Of a stretch of 64,000 nt of DNA, positions 1 to 8,580 are shown one piece after another. The notes under the pieces are model-generated. The model was not told where the DNA came from. It made no database searches and saw only the letters and a program-made list of their open reading frames with translations. A program made the translations under genes and the position numbers. The stretch is from Runella zeae DSM 19591 (GTDB taxonomy: Bacteria; Bacteroidota; Bacteroidia; Cytophagales; Spirosomataceae), in the NCBI RefSeq assembly GCF_000423565.1, contig NZ_AUIF01000038.1, positions 47,179 through 111,178 of the forward strand, given 5' to 3'. Position 1 is the stretch's first letter. Each line of letters starts with the position of its first letter.

Positions 1-878
1 CGCACGTGGCTTATGCTTTGGGCGGCGAAATCATCAGTGCTGATTCGAGGCAAGTATATCGTGATATGAACATCGGTACCGGCAAAGACTTGGCTGAGTA
101 TGAAGTACAAGGGCAGCCGATTCGGTATCATCTCATTGATATTGTAGAGGCCGGCGACGCCTATCATGTACATCGTTTCCAACAAGACTGTGAGGCTGCG
201 ATTACCGACATTCTGGCGCGGCATAAGGTTCCTATTTTGTGTGGCGGAACGGGCCTGTACATCGATGCGGTATTGAACCAACATCAATTTACAAGTGTAC
301 CTATTGACGAGCATTTGAGACAACAACTCTTTGCCCTGACTGACGACGAATTGCAACATAGATTTGCGTCTTTGCCTTCGGCTTATGCGCCTTTTGCCGA
401 TACATCCACGCGTAAGCGCTTGATTCGTGCAATTGAAATTGCCACTTTTTTACAGGCAAATCCTTTGCCTGCCTCGCCCCCAAAACAATGGAACTACCAA
501 ATCATAGGGCTAGATATTCCGGTAGAACAACGTCGGGAGAGAATCACGCAGCGTTTGCACCAACGTTTGGAAGAAGGGATGGTAGAAGAGGTAGCAGGGT
601 TGCTCAATAAAGGCATTCCGGCCGAAAAATTGATTTACTATGGATTAGAATACAAATTTATCACCGAACACCTCCTCGGTAATCTCGACTATGGCACGAT
701 GGTTGAGCGACTCAATGTGGCTATTCATCAGTTTGCAAAGCGTCAAATGACTTTTTTTAGAAAAATGGAACGTGACGGATTAGCGATTCATTGGTTAGAT
801 GCACTGCGGCCTATTGATGAATTGGTAGAAGAGGTGAAAATTTTGTGGGAGAGGCTTTCCAACAAAGAGCCTTTTTGA
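1..878 (+). CDS. miaA: tRNA dimethylallyltransferase MiaA (5' end cut by window)
   Basis: MiaA transfers a dimethylallyl group from DMAPP to N6 of A37 in tRNAs that read UNN codons. The visible part (about 290 residues) opens just before the family motif DSRQVYRDMNIGTGK. The N-terminal P-loop (GPTxSGKT) lies off the left edge, so the reading frame runs in from outside and the GTG at position 6 is an internal Val. Also visible are CGGTGLYIDAV and the tRNA-binding region with GLDIP, EEGMVEEV and the KRQMTFFRK segment near the C-terminus. Family members are usually 300-320 residues, so only about 15-20 are missing. The gene ends 30 bp before the next start, so read-through into the lipoprotein gene is possible. 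Confidence 0.95.
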   Translation, partial: HVAYALGGEIISADSRQVYRDMNIGTGKDLAEYEVQGQPIRYHLIDIVEAGDAYHVHRFQQDCEAAITDILARHKVPILCGGTGLYIDAVLNQHQFTSVPIDEHLRQQLFALTDDELQHRFASLPSAYAPFADTSTRKRLIRAIEIATFLQANPLPASPPKQWNYQIIGLDIPVEQRRERITQRLHQRLEEGMVEEVAGLLNKGIPAEKLIYYGLEYKFITEHLLGNLDYGTMVERLNVAIHQFAKRQMTFFRKMERDGLAIHWLDALRPIDELVEEVKILWERLSNKEPF

Positions 879-911
879 TGATTTGACAAAGAAAAGTGGA
901 GTAGTACAGTG

Positions 912-2177
912 ATGAAAACATTTAAAATAAACGATATGATTATGAAGAAACATCAATGGGCTATCAAATCAATCATCGGCGGGCTGTGTGCAGCCATGAT
1001 TTTTTGGGGATGTGGAGAAGAAAACGCTGTGACAGAACCAAAACAAACGCTGCCCGCCTTGATGGCTAAACAACTAGAAGATACCCTCAAAAACAGCGGA
1101 ATTGGCTATGCTTTTACCATATATGAAGGTACTAAAATCATGGCGCAAGGTAGCGGGGGTTTGAAGTCCACTGTCAATGATGCGGGTGGGCAAAAAGCAT
1201 TTACGGTCGATACCAAACTCCATATAGCAAGTATGAGCAAAACCTTGACGGCAATGGCTTTTTTGAAAGCTGCTCAGCAGAAAGGACTACGTACTACAAA
1301 CAAAATAACCCCTTATTTGCCAGCAAATTGGCCCAAAGGGGCGGGAATTGACCAAATTACTTTTGGAGATTTGTTGACGCACCAAAGTGGAATACGGGGT
1401 TTGGGGAGTAATTGTCAAAATGGAGCTTTTAGCGAAAATGTCTATTCGGGTCTTAAACAATTGATTGGAAAAGGAGCTAGCAGAGGTAGCTATTGCTACC
1501 AAAATGCGAACTTCGGCCTGTTTAGAGTATTGATTCCGAGCATAATGGGTTATCAATTTACGGGCAATGACAACGTCGATGATACCGAAACCCAGAAACT
1601 TTATCTAAGTTTTTTACAAAAAGAATTGTTTGAGAAAATAAACGTTCAAAACGTTTCTCCTTTTCCAACAGGAGAGATAACGTACACCTACAATTACCCC
1701 ATCACGGCGTCTCAATCGGGCTGGAATCCAGGTAATTTTAGCGCTACTATGGGAGGCTATGGATGGTATCTGACCGCCACTGAAGCAGGAAGTGTATATG
1801 CGTCGGCTTTGTCATCGGCCGATAATACAGTTTTGAGTCCAGCCTTGGCAGATTCTCTTTTGATCAAAAATCTGGGATGCTATAAGGCTACCTCTAGTGC
1901 TGGTACTTATTATTATCATGATGGCTGGTGGTATGAGTATCTTGGTCAAAATGGGCGAGGATTGCGTACTATTTGGATGAAGTTTCCTCAAAATATCACC
2001 TGTGTATTGTTTGTCAATGCCTTAAGGTATCAGAATGGTACTTTGGGATTTCCTTTCAATAGCGGTAGCATTTTGACCTTTGTATATAATGCTTATACCA
2101 AAGCCCTCCAAGCCAAAAACCTAAGACAAAGCGCCGAGATTGCTCCTTTGAGTATCGAACATCCCGAACCGCACTAG
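912..2177 (+). CDS. Serine hydrolase, beta-lactamase/PBP-like lipoprotein
   Basis: Class C beta-lactamase-type serine hydrolase (beta-lactamase superfamily, PF00144), probably an exported lipoprotein. The N-terminus has a basic stretch, a hydrophobic core and a lipobox-like FWGC with Cys near residue 36. The catalytic tetrad SMSK (SxxK, in HIASMSKTLTAM) sits near residue 102, and a YxN-like motif appears in YCYQNANFG. A C-terminal HDGWWYEY segment may stand in for the third motif. Family members hydrolyse esters, D-amino-acid peptides or beta-lactams, and the substrate cannot be read here. The start at 912 has GGAG 10 bp upstream; the ATG at 942 would give a shorter, more ordinary signal peptide. 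A GTG at 909 is also in frame. Confidence 0.85.
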   Translation: MKTFKINDMIMKKHQWAIKSIIGGLCAAMIFWGCGEENAVTEPKQTLPALMAKQLEDTLKNSGIGYAFTIYEGTKIMAQGSGGLKSTVNDAGGQKAFTVDTKLHIASMSKTLTAMAFLKAAQQKGLRTTNKITPYLPANWPKGAGIDQITFGDLLTHQSGIRGLGSNCQNGAFSENVYSGLKQLIGKGASRGSYCYQNANFGLFRVLIPSIMGYQFTGNDNVDDTETQKLYLSFLQKELFEKINVQNVSPFPTGEITYTYNYPITASQSGWNPGNFSATMGGYGWYLTATEAGSVYASALSSADNTVLSPALADSLLIKNLGCYKATSSAGTYYYHDGWWYEYLGQNGRGLRTIWMKFPQNITCVLFVNALRYQNGTLGFPFNSGSILTFVYNAYTKALQAKNLRQSAEIAPLSIEHPEPH

Positions 2178-2252
2178 GCAAAACGATAGTATGCAAAGCG
2201 AATTTTCTGTAAGTAAGGCCGCGAAAAGAATGACTAACTGCTATTTATTCCT

Positions 2253-2260
2253 TACTTTTG
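2253..2260 (+). promoter_or_regulatory. Bacteroidota -7 box upstream of aspS
   Basis: TACTTTTG fits the Bacteroidota -7 consensus TAnnTTTG. No good TTTG -33 element is seen at the expected distance. Transcription would start near 2267, leaving a leader of about 110 nt before the aspS start. Confidence 0.4.
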
Positions 2261-2375
2261 CGGCACTTTTCAAAGAGGAATCAAAATAAAATAAAGGAGC
2301 GTAGGGAGAGAGGGCTTTCCTGAAGCGATGCTTGATTTACTAAAACCTAACGAGAATCCAAAAAACGATTTAAAA

Positions 2376-4133
2376 ATGCTCAGAACGCACACTTGCGGAG
2401 AACTCCGAATTTCAGATGTTAACAAAGAAGTAACCCTCAGTGGATGGGTACAGCGGATTCGTGACAAAGGAGGGATGATATGGATTGACTTGCGCGACCG
2501 CTACGGAATTACGCAGTTGATGCTAGAAGAAGGAAAAACCAGTGCCGATATCCTCGCCCAAGCCAGAAGCTTAGGAAGGGAGTTTGTGGTACAAGCTACG
2601 GGTGTGGTAGCGGAGCGTATTGCCAAAAATGATAAAATCGCAACGGGAGATATTGAAATCAAATTGACGGGCTTAACGGTGTTGAACCCCGCCAAGCTTC
2701 CTCCTTTCTTGATAGAAGACGAAACCGACGGCGGCGACGACCTCCGTATGAAATATCGTTATTTGGATTTGCGTCGGAATACGGTTCGCAAAAACCTCGA
2801 ACTACGCCACCGTGTAGCGCAGCAGACGCGTATTTATATGGATGCCCAAAATTTTATTGAGGTCGAAACTCCCGTGTTGATTAAGTCAACGCCCGAAGGA
2901 GCGCGCGATTTTGTGGTGCCTAGCCGTATGAATCCGGGGGAGTTTTATGCCTTGCCGCAGTCACCCCAAACTTTCAAACAATTGTTGATGGTATCGGGTT
3001 TTGATCGTTATTTTCAGATTGTAAAGTGTTTTCGTGATGAAGACCTTCGCGCCGACCGTCAACCTGAGTTTACCCAGATCGACTGTGAAATGTCGTTTGT
3101 CACCCAAGAAGACGTCCTGCAAATGTTTGAAGGGTTGATTCGTCATTTGTTTAAGACTGTCAAAAATGTTGACCTTCCCGAAGTTCCGCGCATGACTTAT
3201 GCCACGGCCATGAAAAAATACGGCTCTGATAAGCCTGATGTGCGTTTTGGAATGGAGTTTGTAGAATTGAAAGGTGATATTGACCTCATATCTGGTAAAA
3301 ACTTTGGGGTATTTGATGCTGCCGAACTAGTGGTGGGTATCTGTGCCAAAGGCTGTGCCGAATATACACGCAAACAAATAGATGAGCTGACAGAATGGGT
3401 AAAACGCCCTCAAATCGGTGCCAAAGGTTTGGTATATGCTCGTTATAACGCTGATGGTACCATCAAATCGTCCGTAGATAAATTTTATAGCGAAGAAGAT
3501 TTGAAAAAATGGGCCGAAGCCTTTGGCGCGCAGCCGGGGGATTTGATGTTGATTTTGGCCGGAGAAGCCAACAAAACTCGTAAACAACTCAACGAACTTC
3601 GTCTCGAAATGGGAAGCCGTTTGGGACTTCGTAATCCCGATGAGTATAAAGTCTTGTGGGTGTTGGATTTTCCGTTGTTAGAATATGGCGAAGAAGAAAA
3701 CCGCTGGTTTGCGATGCACCACCCCTTCACAAGCCCCAAACCCGAAGACATCGAACTACTCACTACCAACCCTGGTCAAGTACGTGCCAACGCCTACGAT
3801 ATGGTCATCAATGGTACCGAAGTAGGAGGGGGGTCGGTACGGATATTCCAGCGTCCTTTGCAAATGCAAATGTTCGAACTGTTGGGCTTTAGTCCCGAAG
3901 AAGCCAAGGCACAGTTTGGATTCTTGATGGAAGCTTTTGAGTTTGGTGCACCGCCGCACGCAGGTATTGCTTTTGGATTCGACCGTTTGTGTTCAATATT
4001 TGGCGGAGCCGATTCGATTCGTGATTTTATTGCTTTCCCTAAAAACAACTCAGGACGGGATGTAATGATTGATTCTCCATCGCAGATTGACCAAAAACAA
4101 TTGGACGAACTCAAGATTGCGACAAAAGCTTAA
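2376..4133 (+). CDS. aspS: Aspartate--tRNA ligase AspRS
   Basis: Class II aminoacyl-tRNA synthetase that charges tRNA-Asp. Order of domains: N-terminal OB-fold anticodon-binding domain ([23 protein letters not shown]), a catalytic core with motif 2 around [19 protein letters not shown], the bacterial GAD insertion, and motif 3 ([15 protein letters not shown]). The start at 2376 ([11 protein letters not shown]) gives 585 residues, the usual bacterial length. An in-frame ATG at 2328 would add 16 residues with no family match. A hairpin with a T-run follows the gene. Presence of the GAD domain marks the bacterial type; whether it is discriminating or not was not resolved. Confidence 0.97.
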   Translation: MLRTHTCGELRISDVNKEVTLSGWVQRIRDKGGMIWIDLRDRYGITQLMLEEGKTSADILAQARSLGREFVVQATGVVAERIAKNDKIATGDIEIKLTGLTVLNPAKLPPFLIEDETDGGDDLRMKYRYLDLRRNTVRKNLELRHRVAQQTRIYMDAQNFIEVETPVLIKSTPEGARDFVVPSRMNPGEFYALPQSPQTFKQLLMVSGFDRYFQIVKCFRDEDLRADRQPEFTQIDCEMSFVTQEDVLQMFEGLIRHLFKTVKNVDLPEVPRMTYATAMKKYGSDKPDVRFGMEFVELKGDIDLISGKNFGVFDAAELVVGICAKGCAEYTRKQIDELTEWVKRPQIGAKGLVYARYNADGTIKSSVDKFYSEEDLKKWAEAFGAQPGDLMLILAGEANKTRKQLNELRLEMGSRLGLRNPDEYKVLWVLDFPLLEYGEEENRWFAMHHPFTSPKPEDIELLTTNPGQVRANAYDMVINGTEVGGGSVRIFQRPLQMQMFELLGFSPEEAKAQFGFLMEAFEFGAPPHAGIAFGFDRLCSIFGGADSIRDFIAFPKNNSGRDVMIDSPSQIDQKQLDELKIATKA

Positions 4134-4163
4134 AATGCAATCGTAATTTTATAATCATTTAAA

Positions 4164-4199
4164 AAAACTCCTCATTTTGATGGGGAGTTTTTGCTTTTT
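4164..4199 (+). terminator. Rho-independent terminator after aspS
   Basis: An inverted repeat (aaactcc and ggagttt arms, with one imperfect step inside) is followed by a T-rich tail, 30 bp after the aspS stop. Confidence 0.75.
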
Positions 4200-4351
4200 A
4201 ATGGGATACATTCAGTATCAAAACGGAAAGATGACTGATAAATGGTAGTGTTTGTGGAAAAAACGCCTCACTTCTGATATAGTTTTAAGTTATAAATCGT
4301 TTTTTTTAATTCTACATCCTAAATTGCACCTTTCGTCCCATTTTCAATCGT

Positions 4352-4513
4352 ATGTACAATAATTTTAACCAACTTCCAGTTTTAGTAGCAATTGTTTGGA
4401 AGTTGTTGCAAGAAAATAATTGGGTCACCAATCATTTAGTAACCAATCTTATGGCAGTTTACGAAAAACAAATAACCGTCTTCGCGGATAACCTAACAGC
4501 CCCTCATTTATAG
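4352..4513 (+). CDS. Small ORF (53 aa) directly upstream of the coiled-coil membrane pair
   Basis: An ATG-started reading frame of 53 codons ends with TAG at 4511-4513, only 3 nt before the ATG of the following gene, which suggests translational coupling. The product (starts MYNNFNQLPVLVAIVWKLLQ, ends NLTAPHL) has one short hydrophobic/amphipathic stretch (PVLVAIVWKLL, residues 9-19) and no signal peptide. I do not recognise a family. It could be a real small partner of the two membrane proteins, or a chance frame. The tight spacing is the main argument for it. Confidence 0.4.
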   Translation: MYNNFNQLPVLVAIVWKLLQENNWVTNHLVTNLMAVYEKQITVFADNLTAPHL

Positions 4514-4516
4514 TCT

Positions 4517-5728
4517 ATGAACCTCATTGATCGTATCAAAAACTATTTCAGTCGTGAAAACTTCAAATCTGACCCCGAATTGGTGTCATTTTCTGATTTG
4601 GAGCCGTCTCAGTCGCCCGTGAGGGCATCGGAGGTAAAACCTGTGGCGTCTTTTTCCCCTCCTACGGTTGTTGCTACGCCTATGGATTCTACCGTGACTC
4701 CTTCGCCCATTTCTTCTATGCCTCCTGAGCGTAGCGAATATTTAGACGAAACTCCCGCCGAAACCAAATCGTGGGTTTTTACGCCACCTGCCACACCTGT
4801 AGAGTGGCCCGCATGGCTTGAAGATGAGACGCTTTTGCGCGATGAAGGGGTGATATTTGGACTGTCGGAGTCCAAACCAGAGGAAAAAGTTGCCATTATC
4901 AAAAGCTATTTTGTGCATCAAACCGCTGGTTTAGAACGAGAAGTAGAGCGTCATGGCGAAAAGATTCAGGAATTGAATTTGTTTATTGAACAAAAAGAAA
5001 ATCGCATTAATGAATTAAAAGAAAAAACGTATCAGCTCGAAAATCGTAGGCCAGAAGAGGAACATTATTTGCTTCGTACGGTCGTTGGTACGATTTTTTC
5101 GGTCGCAATGTGTGTCGGCAATTATTTCCTGATTGATGACACCCTACGCCCATTGTATCCAAATAGTCAATGGATTGCGATTGGGGTGTTTTTGGCCGGA
5201 ATGTTCAATTTGTTTGGCAGGGTGTCGTTCTTTCATGATACTGACAGCCCAGTTTCGTGGCGTCGGGGGCTTGAGGAAGTTGGAATGCCTTTCGCGGCAG
5301 CTTTATTTGTGTTTGTACAGGCACTCCAAAACCAAAACTTAGTGCGGGCTAGTGCTTTGTTTGTTTTTGTGTTTTTCTTGTTTTTGTTTGCTGGAAAACT
5401 CCTTTTAAGCAACATGACCGTACTGCGCAATGATTTACGGATTTGGTTGACTGGTTCTAGCTTGAAAAAAGAAAAAATAAGCAAAACAGAAAATTGGGAC
5501 ACAGAAATAGCGCGCCTTACTACCGAAATTGATGAGGTAAGAATACAAAAATGGCAGATTTTACCTCACCTCAATCGCGCTGAAGCAGAGCTAGCACGGG
5601 TCAATGCACGCAGAGATGCTCTTATCAAAATGTTTGAAAGTGAATTTAATCTTGCCCGTCAATTTCGTGGACGTTTGACTGACCGTCAAATGAAAGATAT
5701 ACATTCGTCCCTCAATCAAGGACAATAA
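4517..5728 (+). CDS. Uncharacterised coiled-coil membrane protein (403 aa)
   Basis: No family recognised. Residues 1-120 are Pro/Ser/Thr-rich and probably disordered. Residues 125-190 form a charged coiled coil (EREVERHGEKIQELN...). Four hydrophobic segments follow between about 193 and 305, then a second coiled coil (about 325-385) and a short tail ending SSLNQGQ. There is no signal peptide, so both coiled coils are probably cytoplasmic. The next gene has the same plan (coil, membrane segments, coil), suggesting two subunits of one membrane complex. It is expressed after the 53-residue ORF and 38 bp before the second protein. Function is unknown. Confidence 0.8.
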   Translation: MNLIDRIKNYFSRENFKSDPELVSFSDLEPSQSPVRASEVKPVASFSPPTVVATPMDSTVTPSPISSMPPERSEYLDETPAETKSWVFTPPATPVEWPAWLEDETLLRDEGVIFGLSESKPEEKVAIIKSYFVHQTAGLEREVERHGEKIQELNLFIEQKENRINELKEKTYQLENRRPEEEHYLLRTVVGTIFSVAMCVGNYFLIDDTLRPLYPNSQWIAIGVFLAGMFNLFGRVSFFHDTDSPVSWRRGLEEVGMPFAAALFVFVQALQNQNLVRASALFVFVFFLFLFAGKLLLSNMTVLRNDLRIWLTGSSLKKEKISKTENWDTEIARLTTEIDEVRIQKWQILPHLNRAEAELARVNARRDALIKMFESEFNLARQFRGRLTDRQMKDIHSSLNQGQ

Positions 5729-5766
5729 AGGATGCTTTTTAATATCATAATTTAGTCATTGAAAAC

Positions 5767-7176
5767 ATGCAAGAAGAAAATCAGCATACCAACCAACAAG
5801 ACTATGATCATGGCTATCATAGTGGTATCGAGGGGTCGGAAAACCGAAATCCCTACGAGAGCTATTTGTCAAGCCAAATTCACTATAATTGGCTATCGCA
5901 ACGTATTATCGATCGTCGCAATGAAATTCAGCGCATTGAGCGTGAGATAGATGAGACGGTGGTAAAACGAAAAACGGCATTTGACCGATTACAAGAGTTT
6001 GTACAAAAAGTAGCTAAAACCACCAAAAGACTCACCGAACTTACTCAGCAACGAGATGCCATCGATGCCGAAACTGACAATCTACGCTCACGCCGCAAAC
6101 AGACCCAATCTGAATATTCGCTTTTGGCGGGTTTGTTCTTTTTTGCGGCGGGTTTAGCGTTTGTATTTGGTGACCTCATTATCTCCCACGAAATCGTGGC
6201 TTATGCCCTCAACATCCGCAATTCAAACGAAGCTTGGGCTTTTGCGGTCGGCTTGGCGATGATTTCGATTTTGTTAAAACCTGCCTACGATCGTCTTATC
6301 GAAAAGCCTTACGTAGATCAGCATACCCAGCAATCGCGTACACGCTATGCTTGGTTTAAAGTAGGTTTGGCCGGTTTTGCCATTGTGACTTTGGGGATTT
6401 TGGGGTGGTTTCGTTATGAGGCATATCGTACCGATAAACTCAAAGAAGCCATTAACAAGTCGGTCAAAAACTTACAACTTGGGGCTACTCCTCTCGACCC
6501 TACAAGCACTATCTCTCCTCAGGAACAGCAAGCTTTGTTGCAAAAAATCGAACAGCAACTATTGCGTTCAGATGAGTTGAATTTAGGGCTTGTCAATAGT
6601 CCGTGGGCTTTAGCTTCGTTTGTATTGAGCGGTATTTTGTTTGCCTTAGCGGGGGCTGTATCGTTGGGAATGGCTTTGCCCGTGTTGCAAAATTTCTGGT
6701 ATCGTTGGCTACAGATTGACCCTCGTTTGTGGCGATTAAGCCGCCGTCGCAAAAAAGTCGTCAAACAAATAGAAGGTATAGAAAAAGAATTGGCCGAAGA
6801 TACCACACAGCGTGATATTTTGGAGAATGAAATAGCCATTTTGCCCAATCTGGATGAGTTAAGAGCAGACCGTACTAAGAAGCGAGACGAGTTAGATCAA
6901 CTTATCGAAGATACGCGTTTGGCCCAAACGGATAGCCGCATTGCTTCTTTCAATGATGGTTATGCCAAAGGGGAAATTGCACGCGAGATGATGAACGAAG
7001 AAGAGTTTACTCAATTCAGAAACTCCATGCTCAATACGCACAATTTGGCCGTAAAAGCTTCATCATCTTCTGACCGTAGTATCAACTACGGAAACGCCCG
7101 CCGTTCCAACGGATTGCGTCCTCATCAGATGATTAGAAAGATGATTACGGATGATTTGAATGGAGAGAAAGAATAG
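5767..7176 (+). CDS. Uncharacterised coiled-coil membrane protein (469 aa)
   Basis: Partner-like neighbour of the preceding gene, 38 bp downstream. The N-terminal 45 residues are polar. Residues 45-115 are a long charged coiled coil (RRNEIQRIEREIDETV...). Hydrophobic segments follow at about 119-140, 157-172, 198-215 and 278-305. A second coiled coil covers about 325-385, and a basic C-terminal tail ends in KMITDDLNGEKE. A Gln-rich stretch (EQQALLQKIEQQLL) lies between membrane segments. It shares its layout with the 403-residue protein but little obvious sequence. No enzymatic motif is visible, so a structural or scaffold role is an inference only. Confidence 0.8.
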   Translation: MQEENQHTNQQDYDHGYHSGIEGSENRNPYESYLSSQIHYNWLSQRIIDRRNEIQRIEREIDETVVKRKTAFDRLQEFVQKVAKTTKRLTELTQQRDAIDAETDNLRSRRKQTQSEYSLLAGLFFFAAGLAFVFGDLIISHEIVAYALNIRNSNEAWAFAVGLAMISILLKPAYDRLIEKPYVDQHTQQSRTRYAWFKVGLAGFAIVTLGILGWFRYEAYRTDKLKEAINKSVKNLQLGATPLDPTSTISPQEQQALLQKIEQQLLRSDELNLGLVNSPWALASFVLSGILFALAGAVSLGMALPVLQNFWYRWLQIDPRLWRLSRRRKKVVKQIEGIEKELAEDTTQRDILENEIAILPNLDELRADRTKKRDELDQLIEDTRLAQTDSRIASFNDGYAKGEIAREMMNEEEFTQFRNSMLNTHNLAVKASSSSDRSINYGNARRSNGLRPHQMIRKMITDDLNGEKE

Positions 7177-7191
7177 GCGTTTATCATCCTT

Positions 7192-7238
7192 CACTAATAC
7201 AAGAAGCCCGCTCACTCAGCGGGCTTCTTGTATTAGTG
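7192..7238. terminator. Bidirectional terminator, perfect 21-bp stem
   Basis: A perfect 21-bp inverted repeat with a 5-nt loop (cactc at 7213-7217) lies between two convergent genes, 15 bp after the plus-strand stop and 9 bp before the minus-strand stop. The GC-rich inner stem (aagcccgct) is flanked by AT-rich outer arms, giving a terminator in both directions. Confidence 0.85.
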
Positions 7239-7247
7239 GTTATGTCG

Positions 7248-8021
7248 TTAGTTGTTCCATGCTTCTTCCAACGTTTGTTTAAAAAGAGCGTCGAGTTTAG
7301 AGTACTCAGGCGGATGAATGTTGGTCGAAGTTTTGAGGTAATGATTATAAAAAGAAATTTTATCTTCTAAAAAGTTATTAAGTGCTTGGATTTTAGGGGA
7401 TTCGTTAAATTCTTCTCCCTTGGTTTTTCTATCTAATAATGCTTGAATTATGGCTTGCAAACCTGCATCGGTTAATTGGCTATCAAGTAACTGCTGAAAC
7501 ACAATCGGAGGCATAGTGTTGTGTTGCCTAATCCAATCACAAGCCAAGATAGGTCGCAGCACATAAAAGTATTTTTTTACTTTAACGACCTCTTTCTGCA
7601 AATAATCACGGTAGTTGCCTTCTGCCATGTGTAAATAGTGATGCAAACACGAGCGCGGATTGAAGTATTCGTTGCCCAAATCACGGAGCTTTTGAGCAGT
7701 AGAAAACGGCTCTGCATAAACAATCGGGCTTCTTAACCACTCCATGAGGGGAGGGTTGGATTTTCTAAAAAGTCGCAATGCTTTTTTTAATTCCCAACCT
7801 GCCAAATCGATGTCATTCGCTAAGATTTCTTCTTGATGATCTTTAGGTAAGTCTATTTTTAGATACCATTCGAGGCGATGAATGTAAATGTATCTCACAT
7901 CCCAATCACTATTGATAGAGGCAAATCCCCAAGCACGGCTTCCACTTTCTACTGCGTACAGAATCTTGATGTCGTGCTGTTGTTCGAGGCGAAGCAGTTC
8001 TTTTTTGATTTCTTGAATCAT
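7248..8021 (-). CDS. Nucleotidyltransferase domain protein (COG3541/RlaP-like)
   Basis: Predicted nucleotidyltransferase of the YcgL/RlaP family. The N-terminus carries the polymerase-beta-type motif GSRAWGFASINSDWDVR (about residues 27-43), with the GS pair and the DxD metal ligands D39 and D41. The rest is helical. In some genomes this family sits beside RNA ligases (hence RlaP), but no ligase is visible here. It is the last gene of a minus-strand unit: NRAMP-like, 25 bp, phosphodiesterase, 24 bp, this gene. Substrate unknown. Confidence 0.8.
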   Translation of the reverse strand: MIQEIKKELLRLEQQHDIKILYAVESGSRAWGFASINSDWDVRYIYIHRLEWYLKIDLPKDHQEEILANDIDLAGWELKKALRLFRKSNPPLMEWLRSPIVYAEPFSTAQKLRDLGNEYFNPRSCLHHYLHMAEGNYRDYLQKEVVKVKKYFYVLRPILACDWIRQHNTMPPIVFQQLLDSQLTDAGLQAIIQALLDRKTKGEEFNESPKIQALNNFLEDKISFYNHYLKTSTNIHPPEYSKLDALFKQTLEEAWNN

Positions 8022-8045
8022 TTTTTAGCATTGAGTATAAACAAA

Positions 8046-8555
8046 TTACGACAAAGCCCCTCTTTTCCCTAGTTCAATTACTTCAAGATTGGAGATTTTG
8101 CGCTGATCGAGGCTAAATCTCAGCACTGTGCGTATTTTATGAAAACCTTCTTTGCCGGCTGCACCAGGGTTGAGATAGAGCATATTCTGAAGCTGTGGGT
8201 CGCGCATTACCCGCAAGATGTGCGAATGCCCGCATACAAATATATCAGGAGTTTGGCTTTTGAGTTCGGGTCTTACTTGCGGATTGTATTTGGGAGGTGC
8301 TCCGCCGATGTGAGTCATCCAGATACGAAAACCTTCAAGCTCAAATCGCTGGTGTTCAGGTGCTTGCCAACGTACTTCTTTGGCGTCGATATTGCCATAA
8401 ACCGCTCGTAAAGGCTTGAATTTTGCAAGTTTTTCTAAAATCTCTACATTACCTACGTCACCAGCATGCCAGATTTCATCGCAGTTTTTGAAGTAATCAA
8501 AAATAGCTTCGTCCAAATAATAATGGGTATCAGATAAAAGGCCAATATGAGTCAT
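8046..8555 (-). CDS. YfcE-like metallophosphoesterase
   Basis: Small calcineurin-like phosphodiesterase of the YfcE/MJ0936 family (169 residues, the usual length). All metal-binding blocks are present: SDTH (residues 8-11), HAGDVGN, GNID and GHSH. Family members hydrolyse phosphodiesters, including model substrates and sometimes cyclic nucleotides. It lies between the nucleotidyltransferase and the NRAMP-like transporter in a closely spaced operon, so a nucleotide-linked role shared with the nucleotidyltransferase is possible but not shown. Confidence 0.88.
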   Translation of the reverse strand: MTHIGLLSDTHYYLDEAIFDYFKNCDEIWHAGDVGNVEILEKLAKFKPLRAVYGNIDAKEVRWQAPEHQRFELEGFRIWMTHIGGAPPKYNPQVRPELKSQTPDIFVCGHSHILRVMRDPQLQNMLYLNPGAAGKEGFHKIRTVLRFSLDQRKISNLEVIELGKRGALS

Positions 8556-8580
8556 ATAAAGAAAACGCTTTTGTTAAAAA

